Of a stretch of 64,000 nt of DNA, positions 8,318-15,908 are shown piece by piece. The DNA is from CAYFFV01 sp964342695. Lineage in GTDB: Bacteria; Acidobacteriota; Vicinamibacteria; Vicinamibacterales; UBA8438. Every line of letters starts with the position of its first letter. Positions within the stretch are counted from its first letter, which is position 1. Under the pieces are notes generated by a model. That model was not told the DNA's origin and searched no databases. It worked only from the letters and a program-made list of their open reading frames with translations. The stretch is taken from contig CAYFFV010000007.1 of assembly GCA_964342695.1 (NCBI GenBank), positions 32,018-96,017 on the forward strand. Direction: 5' to 3'. The position numbers and the translations under genes were made by a program.

Positions 8318-9935
8318 AGTTTGGCGGGGTATTTGAGTCAGCCAATTTCCAACTGGTTCTATAGACAAGTCTTACGATCCGAGCCATTTTATTATAGTTA
8401 AGTTTCTCAGCCGTATCTCTCTCGGTGTGATAGTCAGGATGTAGCCCGGTATGGACGAACAATGAAGGGATTTTGTGATAAAGAAATGGCCATTGGTCAC
8501 TCCGACGTACAAGGTTTGATCTGTTGTTGTCGTAAAGAAACTTTAAATCTAGATCGATTCCAGTGTTAGCGGTTTCTAGTGATTCCCGCAGGTCTTGGCT
8601 ATAGCTGTGGCCGATCACATTAACAGTATTTTCATTTGATTGGGCTGTTTGTGGTGAAAGGCCAGTGAATCTGTAACCACCGCCAGTTGGGATTTCTTCA
8701 TTTCTTCCGATCATGTCCATGTTGATGACGGCCGTTGTGTTTGCTAATGGAATCAAAGGTTCAACAGTGTAAGCCCAGGAACCAAGAAGTCCTTGCTCTT
8801 CTGCATTCCAAGCTGCGAGCAATATTGAACGACGCGGACGACGCCCATTCTTGCGGGCAAGTGAGTAAGCTTCAGCTATTTCGAGAAGTCCTGCGACCCC
8901 GGAAGCGTTATCATCGGCGCCATTAAAAATTTGGTTTCCATTAGCACCATCGTGGTCGAAATGAGCACAAATGATCACCGTTTCATCTTTAAGATTTTCG
9001 TCGGTTCCCTCGATGCGACCAATTATATTCTCTACTGTTGTCGTCTCACGTGATACGGATATTTTTAGAGACAAAGAAATATTTGGTATTGGAATTGTCG
9101 TTACGCCACCCTTGGTTTCAGCAAGTGATGCCCATTCTTGCAGTGTACGGTTCGTTTGTTGCGCGAGAAATTCACCTTGGTCTGACGAGATCCGAATCGC
9201 GGGTATTTCGATTTCGTTTACCCAGGAACTCAATTGATACTGGGGTGTTCTTCGTGGGTGTTCTGGCCAGATATAAGGTGTTAGGCCGGTTAGTGTTCCG
9301 CGTGGTGTATGGTTGTGGACATCTTCTATAAATATTATGGCTACTGCGCCTCGTTTTTGAGCTTCTAGTGTCTTTCTACGAGATCGACCGTATTCAGATG
9401 CAACGACACCGGAAAATTGACTTTGCGGATCAAATTCATTTGGTTCATGTTCAAGGACCACCACGATTCTTCCTGTTACATCCACGTCTTCATAGTCGTC
9501 ATGTTGAAGTTCTACTGCAGAGATGCCAAAACCTAAAAAAATAGGTTCTCCAACAACTGTACCAGTGTCACTAAAAGGTTCAGGAAAAAAATCATTTGAA
9601 AATGTAAGAATCTTGCTGTTGTTGTTGGATTTAACTGCCAATTCATTTTCGCCAAAAAGCTTGACTGTCGTCACGTTGAATAATTGGCGATAACCAGTAG
9701 TCGGGCTGGCGGGAGAAATCCCGAAACTTTTGAAGCGCTCTTCAATATATTCAGCCGCAATGGCATTTTCTGGTGAGGAAACGAGACGTCCCTGCATTTG
9801 GTCTGATGCGAGCAAAGAAACTTCTCTATAAAGATCTGAGTTAGTGATCGATGTTTCAAAATCTCTATTTTCTTGGCTTTCGTAAGACTGAACTACCAAA
9901 AGAATAAGTGCGCCAATAAGTAAATGTCGGGGCAT
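8310..9935 (-). CDS. Secreted M28-family zinc aminopeptidase with PA domain
   Basis: 541 residues with an N-terminal signal peptide (MPRHLLIGALILLVVQSYES). Residues about 130-270 resemble a protease-associated (PA) insertion domain. The catalytic domain has the full M28 two-zinc ligand set in order: His325 and Asp327 region in CAHFDHDG, Asp341 in GADDNASG, Glu379/380 in NAEEQG, Asp407 in NMDMIG and His503 in LHPDYHTERD. It should therefore be an active exo- or di-peptidase in the periplasm or outside the cell. It follows the AbgT transporter gene by 29 nt on the same strand, suggesting peptide breakdown and transport in one transcription unit. Substrate cannot be assigned. Confidence 0.92.
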   Translation of the reverse strand: MPRHLLIGALILLVVQSYESQENRDFETSITNSDLYREVSLLASDQMQGRLVSSPENAIAAEYIEERFKSFGISPASPTTGYRQLFNVTTVKLFGENELAVKSNNNSKILTFSNDFFPEPFSDTGTVVGEPIFLGFGISAVELQHDDYEDVDVTGRIVVVLEHEPNEFDPQSQFSGVVASEYGRSRRKTLEAQKRGAVAIIFIEDVHNHTPRGTLTGLTPYIWPEHPRRTPQYQLSSWVNEIEIPAIRISSDQGEFLAQQTNRTLQEWASLAETKGGVTTIPIPNISLSLKISVSRETTTVENIIGRIEGTDENLKDETVIICAHFDHDGANGNQIFNGADDNASGVAGLLEIAEAYSLARKNGRRPRRSILLAAWNAEEQGLLGSWAYTVEPLIPLANTTAVINMDMIGRNEEIPTGGGYRFTGLSPQTAQSNENTVNVIGHSYSQDLRESLETANTGIDLDLKFLYDNNRSNLVRRSDQWPFLYHKIPSLFVHTGLHPDYHTERDTAEKLNYNKMARIVRLVYRTSWKLADSNTPPNFN

Positions 9936-9964
9936 TTGAATTGCCTGCTATTGCTAATTAATTG

Positions 9965-11491
9965 TTACAAAAACAAAGTGGAGCCAGGCCCCAATGGAAT
10001 ATCAAGTAGCATCCACAAGACTAATAGTACCGACCAAATGACAAGAAAGACAATCGTATACGGCAACATAGTGGCAATAACGGTGCCAATGCCAGACGTC
10101 TTGTCATAGCGTTCAAATGAGGCAACTATAAGTGCAAAATAGGACATCATTGGAGCAATGACATTGGAGGAACTGTCGCCAATTCGGTACGCTACTTGCG
10201 TTAGTTCGGGAGAGTATCCTAAAAGCATGAACATCGGAACGAACACGGGTGCCATAATTGCCCATTTTGCAGAGGCGCTTCCCATGATTAAATTTATAAA
10301 AGATGACAAAAGTACAAACCCTGTCATCAAAGGGATTCCCTGAAGACCGGAAGCTTTAAGTGTGTCAGCACCCTTCACTGCAAAGATTAATCCCAGATTC
10401 GACCAATTAAAATAGGCCACAAATTGGGATGCGAAAAATACAAGGACAAGATACGTGCCGAGTGTACTCAGTGTCTTACCCATGCCATTCATGACATCAG
10501 TATCGTTCTTGAATTTTCCAGAACCTATGCCAAACGCCAGCCCAACAAAGAGACCGCCGAAAAAGATAAATGCGACAATTCCAGATAATAAAGGAGAGTC
10601 GATTAGGCTTCCTGTCTCAGGATTTCTAAGGAATCCATCACTGGGTAAAGTTCCAAATAGAATGATTGCCGAAAAGATTAGGGAAGTAAGTGCGCTATAT
10701 CGCAGTCCTAGCCACTCGGCTTCAGAAATCTGTTGTAACGGAGTCGGCTGTTCGTCGCCTCGGTAGTTTCCTAGTTGTGGCACCACGATTCGTTCAGTGA
10801 CCCAGGTTCCAGCGGCAGCAATAAAAAAAGTGGAGACAACCATAAAAAAATAATTTGCAGCTGGATTTACTTGATAAGACGCATCAACAATGTGTGCGGC
10901 TTCTTGAGTGAGCCCAGCTAGCAAAGGGTCTACCGTTCCTAACAATAGGTTAGCACTGTAGCCGCCAGATACACCGGCAAAGGCTGCTGCAAGTCCAGCA
11001 ATTGGGTGCCGTCCTGCCCCAAGAAAGATAATTCCACCGAGGGGAACCAGAAGTACGTATCCAATTTCACTCGCAGTATTCGATAAGACACCTGCGAAAA
11101 CTATTACAAAGGTTAATATGCGAGTTGGTGCGATGAGGACTATGAGGCGCAGTGCTGCAGTTATGAGTCCGCTTGACTCCATGACGCCTATGCCAAGCAT
11201 CGCGACTAAAACAGTTCCAAGTGGGGCAAAATTGGTAAAGTTTCCAACCATTTCTGTTGTTATTCTGTGAAAGCCCGAGACAGTAAATAAACTTAACGGA
11301 CGCACAGTTTCTCCGGTTCCCGGATGAACAGCTTCGAGACCAGTCAATGCCGCGATGCCGGAGATGACAACAATGGCTAGGCTAAGAAGAGCAAAAATTG
11401 TTGCGGGGTGAGGGAGCTTGTTTCCAGTGCGTTCCACGCTGGAAAGAAAAGATGATGTCCAATTGCTCAAAAAGTCTAAAGATTTTGCCAT
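9965..11491 (-). CDS. AbgT-family transporter
   Basis: 508 residues, a polytopic inner-membrane protein with roughly a dozen hydrophobic segments. Family marks are the N-terminal SSVERTGNKLPHPATIFALL, the FTNFAPLGTVLVAMLGIGV segment, TASEIGYVLLVPLGGIIF, and PELTQVAYRIGDSSSNVIAP close to the C-terminus. Characterised AbgT proteins either import p-aminobenzoyl-glutamate (AbgT) or export sulfonamides and related antimetabolites (MtrF, YdaH). The direction here is unknown. The next gene is a secreted M28 peptidase, unlike the cytosolic M20-type AbgAB of E. coli. No folate genes are close by. Confidence 0.93.
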   Translation of the reverse strand: MAKSLDFLSNWTSSFLSSVERTGNKLPHPATIFALLSLAIVVISGIAALTGLEAVHPGTGETVRPLSLFTVSGFHRITTEMVGNFTNFAPLGTVLVAMLGIGVMESSGLITAALRLIVLIAPTRILTFVIVFAGVLSNTASEIGYVLLVPLGGIIFLGAGRHPIAGLAAAFAGVSGGYSANLLLGTVDPLLAGLTQEAAHIVDASYQVNPAANYFFMVVSTFFIAAAGTWVTERIVVPQLGNYRGDEQPTPLQQISEAEWLGLRYSALTSLIFSAIILFGTLPSDGFLRNPETGSLIDSPLLSGIVAFIFFGGLFVGLAFGIGSGKFKNDTDVMNGMGKTLSTLGTYLVLVFFASQFVAYFNWSNLGLIFAVKGADTLKASGLQGIPLMTGFVLLSSFINLIMGSASAKWAIMAPVFVPMFMLLGYSPELTQVAYRIGDSSSNVIAPMMSYFALIVASFERYDKTSGIGTVIATMLPYTIVFLVIWSVLLVLWMLLDIPLGPGSTLFL

Positions 11492-11668
11492 CTTGGTGTT
11501 GTCCCGGTTTCCCTATTTTAAGTGTAACTGCTCTGACTAATCTTGTAGAAAATTGTTGCTCGAGGTTAATACTTCATTGGTTTAGTTACCAGGATAGAGA
11601 ATATTAAAAGAGCTTTGTATTTATGTTGTTAATTGACAACTTCCCAACCAACCGATAGTTTTAAAATT

Positions 11669-12571
11669 ATGGATCTAAAAGGTGTTATTCCCCCTATCCC
11701 CACACCGTTTAGGAATGATGTTATAGATGTGGCAGCCCTTTCATCTAATTGTGAGCGTTGGATGAGTACAGGGTTGAGAGGGCTCGTCGTTCTGGGTTCT
11801 ACTGGCGAGGCTCCTTTTCTCGATGACGCAGAGTCTGACCGTGTTATTGAAAATGTACGTGCATGTATTCCAAAAGAGCGCTTGTTAATTGCAGGTGTTG
11901 CAAGAGAGTCAACTATTTCCACGTCTCGAGCGGCAATTCGTGCTGCTCAGCGGGGGGCTGATGCGGTTCTTGTACGAACGCCTTCATTTTTTAAACAATT
12001 TCTCAGTGATAAGGAATTCTTAGAATATTACATGGATGTGGCGGATTCTTCCCCAGTCCCAGTCATTCTATATAACTTCACTGGACTTACGGGAGTGGCT
12101 TTATCTGTTCAAACCGTATCCAAGTTGTCTCTTCACCCAAACATTGTTGGCATCAAAGAATCAAGTTCTGATATTGGTCTAATCACATCTTTTATTGACG
12201 AGACTTCAGACGATTTTAATGTCCTTGTAGGTTCTGCACCAGCTTTTTATGCGAGCTTGGTTTCAGGAGCTGTAGGGGGTGTTCTTGCTTTAGCATGTGT
12301 AGTACCTGAACTCTGCGTAGAGTTACTAGATCTAGTGAATTCCGAGAGGTTTAGAGAAGCAAGACTTTTACAGACTAAATTGACACCGCTCGCTCGCTTG
12401 GTCACTAGAGTGCACGGAGTTGCCGGACTCAAGGCGGCTATGACGGTTAGAGGTTACATAGGTGGGGAGCCAAGAGCCCCACTTTCTGTGATCGGCGAGA
12501 AAGCCATGCGAGAGCTAAAGATAACAGTGGAGAGCGTTATGTGTGACAACGACAATCGGACAAAAGTTTGA
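11669..12571 (+). CDS. DapA-family aldolase, probably 4-hydroxy-2-oxoglutarate aldolase-like
   Basis: A class I pyruvate-lyase fold enzyme. Starting from the ATG at 11669 (rather than a TTG at 11633) it has 300 residues, and key residues fall at expected positions: GSTGE at 43-47, catalytic Tyr135 in VILYNFTG and Schiff-base Lys163 in GIKESSSD. Two features recall HOGA1-type 4-hydroxy-2-oxoglutarate aldolase rather than dihydrodipicolinate synthase: the phrase HPNIVGIKES and the C-terminal GYIGGEPRAPL. HOGA splits its substrate to pyruvate and glyoxylate. lysA is about 8 kb away, so a true DapA role in lysine synthesis is the main alternative. Its stop overlaps the next start as ATGA. Confidence 0.83.
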   Translation: MDLKGVIPPIPTPFRNDVIDVAALSSNCERWMSTGLRGLVVLGSTGEAPFLDDAESDRVIENVRACIPKERLLIAGVARESTISTSRAAIRAAQRGADAVLVRTPSFFKQFLSDKEFLEYYMDVADSSPVPVILYNFTGLTGVALSVQTVSKLSLHPNIVGIKESSSDIGLITSFIDETSDDFNVLVGSAPAFYASLVSGAVGGVLALACVVPELCVELLDLVNSERFREARLLQTKLTPLARLVTRVHGVAGLKAAMTVRGYIGGEPRAPLSVIGEKAMRELKITVESVMCDNDNRTKV

Positions 12572-14076
12572 TGATTTCTCTCCTTATTAGCACGCGTAGC
12601 AACTTGTTTCGGTTTATGAGTGTGTCTTTGACTCTTTTGGTAATGGTTTCGTGTGCGGTAAATCCCGTAACGGGAAATCGAGAGTTGGCATTTATGAGCG
12701 AATTCCAAGAGATTTCAATAGGTGCCGAGGCTGACATTCAGATAAAGGAAGAGATGGGTGTTTATAAATCGCCTGCTCTTCAAGAATATGTTCAGGAGCT
12801 CGGAGTTCGACTCGCGACCAATTCGCATAGGCCTAATTTGTCATGGCATTTCACGATTCTTGATTCTCCGGTTATCAATGCTTTTGCGCTTCCAGGTGGT
12901 TACACGTATTTAACACGTGGAATTCTGGCGTATTTAAATACCGAAGCTGAATTGGTCGGAGTGCTGGGCCATGAGATTGCCCATGTTACTGCGAGGCATG
13001 CAGTTCAGGCATATACCAGAGCGACGGGGGCTCAGCTTGGTTTGACTTTAGGGCAAATCTTTATACCTCAGATGCGTAGTAATCCATTAGGCCTACCTGG
13101 TTTAGATCAGGTGGCTGGTTCTGGGCTTGGACTACTTTTTTTAAAATTTGGACGTGAAGATGAGAAACAGGCGGATCGGCTTGGTGCGGAGTACGCATTA
13201 AATGGGGGGTGGCATCCTGAGGGCGCCCTGGGAATGTTGTCTACATTGAGTCGTATTAGCGCAACTAGTGAACACAGCGGATTACCTAGCTGGTTCTCAA
13301 CGCATCCCAATCCCGAGAGTCGGGTCCAAGACATGTCTACTCACATTAAAGAGTTGCTTGCGAAAAAAGATAGTAAGAGTTTGAGCGTAGACCGTTTTGA
13401 ATATTTACGTCGAGTAGAGGGACTCGACTTTGGAGAAGACCCCCAAAAAGGTCTTATCCAAGACAATTCATTCTTGCATCCGATATTGCTTTTTAGACTT
13501 GATTTTCCAAAGGGTTGGTCTATCCAAAATAATGATGAAGCCGTCTTGGCACAAGATGAGCATCAGGAGGTTTCTATTCTGCTCCAGCTAAAAAAAAGAC
13601 AAAAGAATCAAGAACTTTGCTCGCTTTCGAGAAAGACTATGGACGATGAAGGATATACGTTTCTTACGGATGATTTAATTGAGATTAATGAGCTAAAAGC
13701 CTGTATTGGCTCCTATCGTCAGACGTTGGATGGCGACGATGTCATTGTTGCTCGTGTTGCGCACATCAATCATGACAAAAATATATATTTTTTGTTTGGT
13801 TACGGTGTTTCCGATTCTTTTTCATTTTATGAAAAAGAAATTGAACAGAGTTTCCGATCTTTTCGGGTCATGGATAAACGAAGAGCAGAAAGTATTAAGC
13901 CCTCTAAAGTTTCTTTGTATGTTGTTCAATCAGGGGATACTTGGCACCGAATTCAACAGGATCAGAGTTCTGGTGTTGTAGACGCGGAAACGCTAGCAAT
14001 TCTCAATGGGTACTCTTCGGAGGAAGATCCTCTAGCTGGAAGTCAGATTAAGATTGTTCGGTCCGTTGGGTTTTAA
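12568..14076 (+). CDS. M48-family metallopeptidase lipoprotein with C-terminal LysM-like domain
   Basis: 502 residues. The N-terminus is a lipoprotein signal ending LLVMVSC with the lipidated cysteine at 29 (Met at -3 is slightly atypical). The zinc site is complete: HEIAH at 135-139, with the third ligand Glu199 in EDEKQADRLG. This resembles BepA/LoiP-type periplasmic M48 proteases that oversee outer-membrane protein assembly. Residues about 290-440 form an unassigned domain, and residues about 447-500 look like a LysM motif (YVVQSGDTWHRI ... LNGYSS), which would bind peptidoglycan. It is translationally coupled (ATGA) to the aldolase gene, with no obvious functional link. Confidence 0.92.
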   Translation: MMISLLISTRSNLFRFMSVSLTLLVMVSCAVNPVTGNRELAFMSEFQEISIGAEADIQIKEEMGVYKSPALQEYVQELGVRLATNSHRPNLSWHFTILDSPVINAFALPGGYTYLTRGILAYLNTEAELVGVLGHEIAHVTARHAVQAYTRATGAQLGLTLGQIFIPQMRSNPLGLPGLDQVAGSGLGLLFLKFGREDEKQADRLGAEYALNGGWHPEGALGMLSTLSRISATSEHSGLPSWFSTHPNPESRVQDMSTHIKELLAKKDSKSLSVDRFEYLRRVEGLDFGEDPQKGLIQDNSFLHPILLFRLDFPKGWSIQNNDEAVLAQDEHQEVSILLQLKKRQKNQELCSLSRKTMDDEGYTFLTDDLIEINELKACIGSYRQTLDGDDVIVARVAHINHDKNIYFLFGYGVSDSFSFYEKEIEQSFRSFRVMDKRRAESIKPSKVSLYVVQSGDTWHRIQQDQSSGVVDAETLAILNGYSSEEDPLAGSQIKIVRSVGF

Positions 14077-14191
14077 GGGTCCGCAGTAAAGTCTTACACC
14101 AAGAGCTTTTGAATGTTTCGTATTTTATGATTATTTAACGATGGTCAGGTTTTTAAGAAAAATGTTTGTCGGGTTTTAATGTTCTGTTGCC

Positions 14192-14211
14192 TGGTCTTTG
14201 CAGCAAGACCA
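14192..14211 (+). terminator. Possible weak terminator hairpin after the M48 gene
   Basis: TGGTCTT and AAGACCA form a perfect 7-bp stem around a six-base loop (14199-14204). The bases that follow, TTAATTACGG, are not a clean U-tract, so rho-independent termination is only possible. Confidence 0.35.
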
Positions 14212-14230
14212 TTAATTACGGCATAAGTGC

Positions 14231-14260
14231 TTGACACTAACTTAAAGTCGAGACAAAAAT
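14231..14260 (+). promoter_or_regulatory. Candidate sigma-70 promoter for the HNH gene
   Basis: A consensus TTGACA lies at 14231-14236, with AAAAAT at 14255-14260 as a weak -10 (4 of 6) at an 18-base spacing. Transcription would start around 14267, leaving a leader of under ten bases before the ATG at 14275, which has no Shine-Dalgarno sequence. The gene may therefore be read from a nearly leaderless mRNA. Confidence 0.4.
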
Positions 14261-14274
14261 AGAAATATTCTGTC

Positions 14275-14790
14275 ATGGAACAGACACTGCTATTGAATGC
14301 TACTTATGAACCCTTAAAAGTGGTTGATTGGCGTAAGGCTATAACCCTTTGGTATCAAGGAAAGGTAGAGGTCGTTTCTGTTTATGATAGAAAAGTAAGT
14401 TCTGTAACTTTAAGCTTAAAACTTCCTTCTGTTATTCGTTTAGTTAGTTATATAAAAATTCAGAAACGATTTGACTATGTTCCTTTTTCCCGTGCAAATC
14501 TTTATGCACGTGATGATTACGCTTGTCAGTATTGTCGGAAGCGATTTTCTGTGCCTGAGTTGACGTTTGATCATGTGGTGCCCGTATCTCAGGGAGGAAG
14601 GAAGAATTGGGAAAACATTGTAACTTCTTGTATTAAATGTAATCGAAAAAAAGGTGGACGAACACCATTAGAAGCCGGGATGCGTGTTATTCGAAAGCCG
14701 AGTCGACCTACTCGATTGCCCGTGCTCCATTTTACTGTTGGTATGGGTGATGCGCCTGAAAGTTGGCGTCACTATATGTACTGGAATTAA
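14275..14790 (+). CDS. HNH endonuclease family protein
   Basis: 171 residues. The N-terminal half (LLLNATYEPLKVVDWRKAI) is the conserved domain of a widespread family of stand-alone HNH proteins. The C-terminal half holds the HNH nuclease: zinc cysteines CQYC (84-87), the catalytic DHVVP with His100, an Asn near 114 and a second cysteine pair CIKC (119-122). All expected ligands are present, so the protein should be catalytically competent. It is not next to any methyltransferase, phage or intron gene, which argues for a housekeeping or repair role rather than restriction. Its biological role is not established. Confidence 0.9.
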   Translation: MEQTLLLNATYEPLKVVDWRKAITLWYQGKVEVVSVYDRKVSSVTLSLKLPSVIRLVSYIKIQKRFDYVPFSRANLYARDDYACQYCRKRFSVPELTFDHVVPVSQGGRKNWENIVTSCIKCNRKKGGRTPLEAGMRVIRKPSRPTRLPVLHFTVGMGDAPESWRHYMYWN

Positions 14791-14827
14791 AAAGTTTTTC
14801 TTAAATTGTGGTTTAAGTTCATTAATT

Positions 14828-15856
14828 ATGGGTTTGTCATCGCCGAGTGCAATTAATTCAGTTCGACCTTTCTGTGCTGTTGAAGGAGGCCGAATAACGA
14901 TTGACGGAATTAATCTTTCGTGTGAAGTGCAATCTGTTCCGGAAGTGCACCTGGGAACTAAGATTGCGAGAGTGGTACACGCGTCAAACAATTCAGTTTC
15001 GGTTGTCGTTCCCCAGGGTTTAGGTGGTGGGCGTACGGCTATCAAAGTAACTGGAATGACGGGAGAAACAGCTTTCGTTGATGTCGGAATTCCTGTTGCC
15101 ATGGGTTTACATCAAGTTGACAGTCCAGTTATCGGAGTAGACGGCTCTATTTATCTCACATTTAGTGGGTCAAGGGGCGAGTCCATGCCGGTTTCGGTTT
15201 ACCGGGTGCGCTCGGACGGTTTTCGTGAACCTTTTGTGTCAGGAATTACGAACCCTACCTCTATGACTTTTGGGCCAGATGGAAAATTGTATTTATCAAG
15301 TCGTTTTGAAGGTGCGGTATATCAAATACATTCAGACGGATCATATGAAGTGTTTGCTTCCGATCTTGGCATTGCGTGCGGTTTGGCTTTTAGCTCTGAT
15401 GGTGCGTTGTATGTAGGGGATCGCTCAGGCACGGTGTTCCGTATCGGGAGTTCCGGAAAAAAGGAAGAGTTTTCTAGGCTGCCAAGCAGTATTGCTGCGT
15501 TTCATTTGGCTTGGGGGCCGGATGATGCGCTTTATGTTACAGCTCCAACTTTGTCAACGTCCGATAAAGTTTACCGTATCGACCAAGAAGCGCATGTAGA
15601 GGAAATATGTTCGGGTTTCGGTCGTCCGCAAGGTTTGGCATTTGATCCGAATGGTGCACTTTATGTGGTGGAAGCCTTGGCGGGTTCAAGTGGAGTCTAC
15701 AGGGTCGCGACGGACGGTTCAATCGCACGGGTTCTCGCAGGAAATTCTCTGATTGGATTGGCTTTTGATCAGAAGGACGGAAGTGTTTTGGTCGCTTCAA
15801 ATGAATGTGTTTATCGACTTGATTCCTCAGGGTTCTTAGGAAATTCTTTTGGCTAA
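14828..15856 (+). CDS. IPT/TIG plus NHL/SMP-30-type beta-propeller protein
   Basis: 342 residues from the ATG at 14828; an upstream extension back to 14684 would run through the HNH gene and is not credible. The first ~90 residues form an IPT/TIG immunoglobulin-like domain (RPFCAVEGGRITIDGI). The rest is a six-bladed propeller built of repeats such as FGPDGKLYLSS, FSSDGALYVGD, WGPDDALYVTA and FDPNGALYVVE, as in gluconolactonase/SMP-30 and NHL proteins. No signal peptide is visible from this start, so cellular location is unclear. Enzymatic function cannot be assigned. It ends 52 nt before uvrA. Confidence 0.8.
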   Translation: MGLSSPSAINSVRPFCAVEGGRITIDGINLSCEVQSVPEVHLGTKIARVVHASNNSVSVVVPQGLGGGRTAIKVTGMTGETAFVDVGIPVAMGLHQVDSPVIGVDGSIYLTFSGSRGESMPVSVYRVRSDGFREPFVSGITNPTSMTFGPDGKLYLSSRFEGAVYQIHSDGSYEVFASDLGIACGLAFSSDGALYVGDRSGTVFRIGSSGKKEEFSRLPSSIAAFHLAWGPDDALYVTAPTLSTSDKVYRIDQEAHVEEICSGFGRPQGLAFDPNGALYVVEALAGSSGVYRVATDGSIARVLAGNSLIGLAFDQKDGSVLVASNECVYRLDSSGFLGNSFG

Positions 15857-15877
15857 TACGTGTTAACATGGGTCTTT

Positions 15878-15899
15878 ATTGATTGAGAAAGAAATCAAT
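15878..15899. repeat. 7-bp inverted repeat just upstream of uvrA
   Basis: ATTGATT (15878-15884) and AATCAAT (15893-15899) are perfect inverted repeats around eight bases, ending 9 nt before the uvrA ATG. It could be an operator or a small hairpin near the ribosome binding site. It does not match the known LexA boxes I can recall. Confidence 0.3.
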
Positions 15900-15908
15900 A
15901 CTCTATAA

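Noticed and set aside
14275..14790. HNH gene as part of a homing intron or restriction system
   Set aside because: No intron boundaries, split gene, methyltransferase or phage genes are adjacent.
14684..14827. Extended N-terminus of the NHL-propeller protein
   Set aside because: It would overlap over 100 nt of the HNH gene in another frame and has no family similarity; ATG at 14828 is sufficient.
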